Shown in pieces: positions 61,301 through 64,000 of a stretch of 64,000 nt of DNA (its first letter is position 1; each line of letters begins with the position of its first letter). Under the pieces are notes generated by a model, which was not told the DNA's origin, made no database searches, and was given only the letters and a program-made list of their open reading frames with translations. This DNA is from Pyrus communis (Eukaryota > Streptophyta > Magnoliopsida > Rosales > Rosaceae). Both the position numbers and the translations under genes were made by a program. The DNA lies in assembly GCF_963583255.1 (NCBI RefSeq), contig NC_084804.1, forward strand, positions 20,900,061-20,964,060. The letters are read 5' to 3'.

Positions 61301-64000
61301 CTTAACTTCGGAGTTCCAACGGAACCCGAAACCAGTGAGCTCCCAAAAGGCCTCGTGCTAGGTAGAGATGGGAATATACATATAAGGCTCACTCCCCTTG
61401 GCGATGTGGGATGTCAGAATCCACCCCTTTTAGGGGCCCGACGTCCTCGTCGACACACACGCGACCAGTGTTAGGCTTTGATACCAAATTGTCACTTCCC
61501 GGCCAGGGGCGGATCACTTCCCGGGCCCACTCCACCACCGTAGCACAATATTGTCCACTTTGGGCTTACCATTCCCTCAAGGTTTTGTTTTTGGGAACTC
61601 ACACGAGAACTTCCCGATGGGTCACCCATCCTGGGAATGCTCTCGCGCGCTACTTGCTTAACTTCGGAGTTCCAACGAAACCCTAAGCCAGTGAGCTCCT
61701 AAAAGGCCTCGTGCTAGGTAGAGATGGGAATATACATATAAGGCTCACTCCCCTTGGCGATGTGGGATGTCACATATGTTAGGCACTTTTTGTTGTTGGT
61801 ATAAACATTATTTTGCATCATTGTAAAAAAGAGATATTATATTACACCCATGGTATAATTGTTTGTAGGTAAATTAATGTGCATGTAGATAATGAAATAC
61901 AATGTTCTAATATATTAATAAAAGAAGGATAAATTCAAAAGTATTCAAGAGTAGGGTGAAAAAACTGAATCGAATAGTTTTATGAAAATTCAAAACCTTT
62001 CTAAAAAAGTAATATGCAATAAATTTTTAACATTAATGTCTCTTTTTTTTCTTGTTGCAAAATCATTTACTATTTCCTTATAATTAATTGTCTACATCAA
62101 GTATGTAATAGGGGTATTTTAGGCATGTGAAAAATGTATGTGTGAATTAATATGAAGTTAATGAATTTGCTTATGTGGATCCTAGGCATTGGGTTTTCTT
62201 TGAGTAAAAAGGTTATGTAGGGTTTTATATGAAGAAAATTGAGTTTGAAGGGCTAAAGTCATATTTTTTTATAAAAGACTAAGTGGGAAGAAATTAAATT
62301 CAGATGAATTATCTCTTAGTTTAGTGATATTTTTTAAACCTGATAAATTCTTAAACGACTTATTAACTTGACTCACAATGACATGAAATAACGGATTTCG
62401 AGTCAACACTTTAATTAATCGGATCATTATCGGATCACACATTCTTAATAGGTTTATCCGTGTGTAATCCGTTTCAACCTGATAAGAAAAAATTTAGTTT
62501 GATAATTTTAAACTACTAAAAAGCCTTACTACAATGTATAGCCATAGTATAAGTGAGATTAAAAAATTTCAAAGCACATTAAAAATACCAAAGAAATTTA
62601 AAAATGCCAAAGCACGTTGAAAAATTCATAATAATTAATTTTAAAGTGCGAAAAATATGAAAAAAAAAAATGCAAACGCTCGTGATTGCATCCTCTACGC
62701 TTCGTCGATGAGTACATCGTCATTTGAATTTTCAAAACCCTACAAACCTGATGTTTTAGGGGAAAGTTCAAAATAAATAAAATACATAATAATTAATGCA
62801 AAAGTGTGAAAAATGCGAAAAAATAATAATAATATACAAACGCTCGTAATTGTATCATCTATGCTTAGACGTTGGTTACATCTTCGTTTAGATTTTTAAA
62901 ACCCTCAAAATCCTCATGAATAATGTTTATTGTTTGAGTGCAAAATCAATAATAATTAATGTAGAAGTATGAAGATGTAAAGAAAATATACAATCATTCA
63001 TTGACAAGTTTTACAATTTTCGTGAAGGGGTCAACTCCGAAATTCGACACCGTACTCCATAAACCATAGTTTATATTTAACTGTCGATTTGTTTGCTTTC
63101 TATTCTTCGCACTAGATTTCATTTTTCAAAATTTCCTTTTGAAAGCATGATCTTTCAACGGATAAAGAAAAATGAGCGTTTCAGATTGTTGATATCACAT
63201 TCCGTGTTTATGGTTAACTGAAATAGAAGTCAATATCATATAGTTTATAAAGACTTTATAAACTCTGAGCAATATTTTCATTAACCATAAAAATCTGAAT
63301 ATGATATCAATGATCCAAACCGTTGATCTTTTTACATCCGTTAAAGATCATGTTTAAAAAAAAAATTGAAAAAACAAAATTCAGTGAGAAGAATGAAGTG
63401 TAAATGTAAACGTAATCAACCATTAAAATTAAATATATGGTTTATGGGATTATGGTGGCAAGTGTCACAGTTGATCTCTTTACAAAAGTTGTAGAGATTT
63501 TCATTATATATATGTAGTGTTATATGACACAACCTGTTAAGATATCTAGTATGTCATGTAAACGACATAAACACAAAAAACACGACACAAATGCCAAGTT
63601 TAATATTTCTCTTACTATAATGTTGAAATATGTAATTAGTGTAATTCTTTTTTCCCTAATTTATAAGAAAGAAAAAGTTTACTTACCGAAAATAAATACC
63701 AGAGTTTGTTTAATTCACACAATTTTTTTTTAATAGAAAAACAGATAATTAACATGTACCAGCTTATGTACTCTATGTACTCCGTTGATATCTATTATTA
63801 ATATCTACAAAATATCAAGGATACAACTATAGTCATATGTTGATTGGTACTCAGTATCAGCCAACAACATTTAATTTCATGTTAACGCTTGCGGATTGTA
63901 TCTTATATGATATTTAAAATTCTGCTTTACAGGGTGTCTGCCTTATGAAATTGGGTACCTAAATCAGGCCACCGTATTCGACGCGAGTTCCAACTGCTTA
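55398..64000 (+). CDS. Secreted proline-rich/leucine-rich-repeat (LRX-like) protein, 3' end beyond window
   Basis: Exon 1 is 55398-56322 and exon 2 is 63933 to beyond 64000. The start ATG gives a signal peptide (1-28), a Gly/Pro-rich segment (34-93, extensin-like SPPPP and PPPPPPP but few SP4 motifs), a conserved Cys-containing region (VAFNVVKRFVAKIKSDPKG, ICRYKGFVC) and LRRs (about 172-309). Donor CAG/GTATGG and acceptor TTTACAG/GG join in phase 1 to give GNQLSG then CLPYEIGYLNQATVFDASSN, a perfect LRR continuation. Such proteins (At4g06744-like/LRX-like) are cell-wall proteins linked to wall integrity. Without splicing, the frame would end 22 codons after the donor. Expression through the 7.6-kb intron is inferred, not shown. 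Confidence 0.9.
57463..61203. mobile_element. Inverted-arm element with TG..CA ends and 5-bp target duplication
   Basis: The left arm (57463-57629 plus 59132-59844, 880 bp) is the reverse complement of the right arm (60328-61203, 876 bp), with about 483 bp between. Ends are TGTCACAACCCGTCCCGG and its complement. TTGGG lies on both sides (57458-57462 and 61204-61208) inside the Cassandra LTR. The 5-bp duplication and TG..CA ends are typical of LTR-retrotransposon integrase, yet the arms are inverted rather than direct. Open frames within the arms mirror each other and are not recognised. Confidence 0.85.
57630..59126 (+). mobile_element. Chain of four TRIM LTR modules nested in the left arm
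   Basis: Modules end in GATGTGACA at 58014, 58317, 58688 and 59126. Primer sites TGGTATCAGAGC follow the first and third (58018, 58692). Purine tracts precede the second (58089) and fourth (about 58760). The third and fourth (58322-58688, 58760-59126; 367 bp each) differ at about three internal positions. Flanks TTAGA and ATAGA match at 4 of 5. The first module is chimeric. The 3' halves share GAACAAAACCGTGAGG and AAAGCGGACAATATC with Cassandra but lack 5S boxes. Confidence 0.85.
62627..63000. repeat. Roughly 160-bp tandem repeat in the intron
   Basis: CATAATAATTAAT-like starts at about 62627, 62785 and 62947 are each followed by AGTGCGAAAAATATGA and CAAACGCTCGT-like text. About 2.3 diverged units are present. 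Confidence 0.65.
63028..63478. mobile_element. Long foldback MITE near the intron 3' end
   Basis: The left arm starts GGGTCAACTCC and the right arm ends CACAGTTGATCTC. Arms of about 190 bp pair through ACCATAAACC/GGTTTATGG, ATTCTTCGCACT and TGATCTTTCAACGGAT. The central loop is about 63219-63282. Superfamily is undetermined; no clean target duplication was read. Confidence 0.68.

Larger units (their letters stand above)
57388..61774 (-). mobile_element. Cassandra TRIM in antisense orientation, split by nested elements
   Basis: The plus strand shows the reverse-complement ends TGTCACATCC (57388) and GGGATGTCACA (to 61774). One LTR is 57388-57462 plus 61209-61416, the internal part about 61417-61489 (reverse of TTTGGTATCAAAGCC), the other LTR 61490-61774. 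Flanks share TATG (ATATG if the terminal A is shared). Both LTRs keep 5S-like boxes (for example the reverse of AAGTTAAGCGAGTAGCG near 61295). The LTR 57388-61416 is interrupted at TTGGG by the element 57463-61203. Confidence 0.9.
56716..61880 (+). repeat. Intronic tandem array of about 117-bp units with donor-like AGGTAAAT, split by Cassandra
   Basis: TAGGTAAATTA (or CAGGTAAATTA) occurs at 56716, 56804, 56920, 57037, 57117, 57237, 57354 and 61866. Subtracting the Cassandra insertion, spacing is mostly 116-121 bp. Units also share TGTTAGGCAC, TTTGTTGTTG and ATAAACAT. The Cassandra lies inside one unit between AAATATG and TTAGGCAC. Confidence 0.85.
56323..63932 (+). other. 7610-bp intron of the LRR gene, filled with nested elements
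   Basis: Bounded by GTATGG and TTTACAG. It contains a tandem array (56716-57387, continued at 61775-61880), a minus-strand Cassandra (57388-61774) with two further nested levels, a roughly 160-bp tandem repeat and a foldback MITE. No host exon-like frame was seen within it. Confidence 0.88.

Overview
This window is nuclear DNA of a flowering plant. It has spliced genes, AT-rich spacers, Cassandra-type TRIMs (short non-coding LTR retrotransposons) with 5S-rRNA-like boxes, L1-type LINEs, Ty3/gypsy elements and several MITEs. The repeat types would fit a woody eudicot such as Rosaceae, but that is an impression, not a test. Everything here comes from reading the sequence and the supplied translations; no database search was run.

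Only two host genes are convincing, one at each edge. At the left (2505 to 108, minus strand) is a complete five-exon RD21-type papain-like cysteine protease with a granulin domain, 475 aa. At the right (55398 to beyond 64000, plus strand) is a secreted proline-rich/LRR protein. Its first exon ends at 56322 and its next begins at 63933, with matching phase and LRR sense across the junction. The 7.6-kb intron is packed with nested transposons.

From left to right, the rest of the window holds: a copia-type LTR with leader (6035-7432); a Ty3/gypsy element (7433-16422) with degraded gag-protease and integrase, deleted reverse transcriptase and an antisense plant-mobile-domain (PMD) gene relic; a GGT-rich tract; a 5'-truncated LINE (18022-21640, minus) holding a hAT-like insertion; a run of DNA-transposon-like elements (Mutator-type MITE, a second foldback, a Harbinger-type element with TTA target duplications, and a 1.3-kb long-inverted-repeat element with unique cargo); a solo LTR of the first gypsy family (27910-28856); a possible remnant of another reverse-transcribing element; a second gypsy element (30659-41039) that also carries an antisense gene relic, here with an intron; foldbacks; a complete Cassandra TRIM (45936-46576); and a near-complete 6.4-kb LINE (48061-54461, minus) with 13-bp target duplications.

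The large intron has three insertion levels. A minus-strand Cassandra sits in a roughly 117-bp tandem repeat array. It is split by an element with roughly 880-bp inverted arms and LTR-integrase-like ends. One arm of that element is in turn split by a chain of four TRIM LTR modules. The 99%-identical LTR pair in the innermost chain suggests recent activity. The host genes show no shared pathway; the window is mainly a record of successive insertions between and inside two genes.
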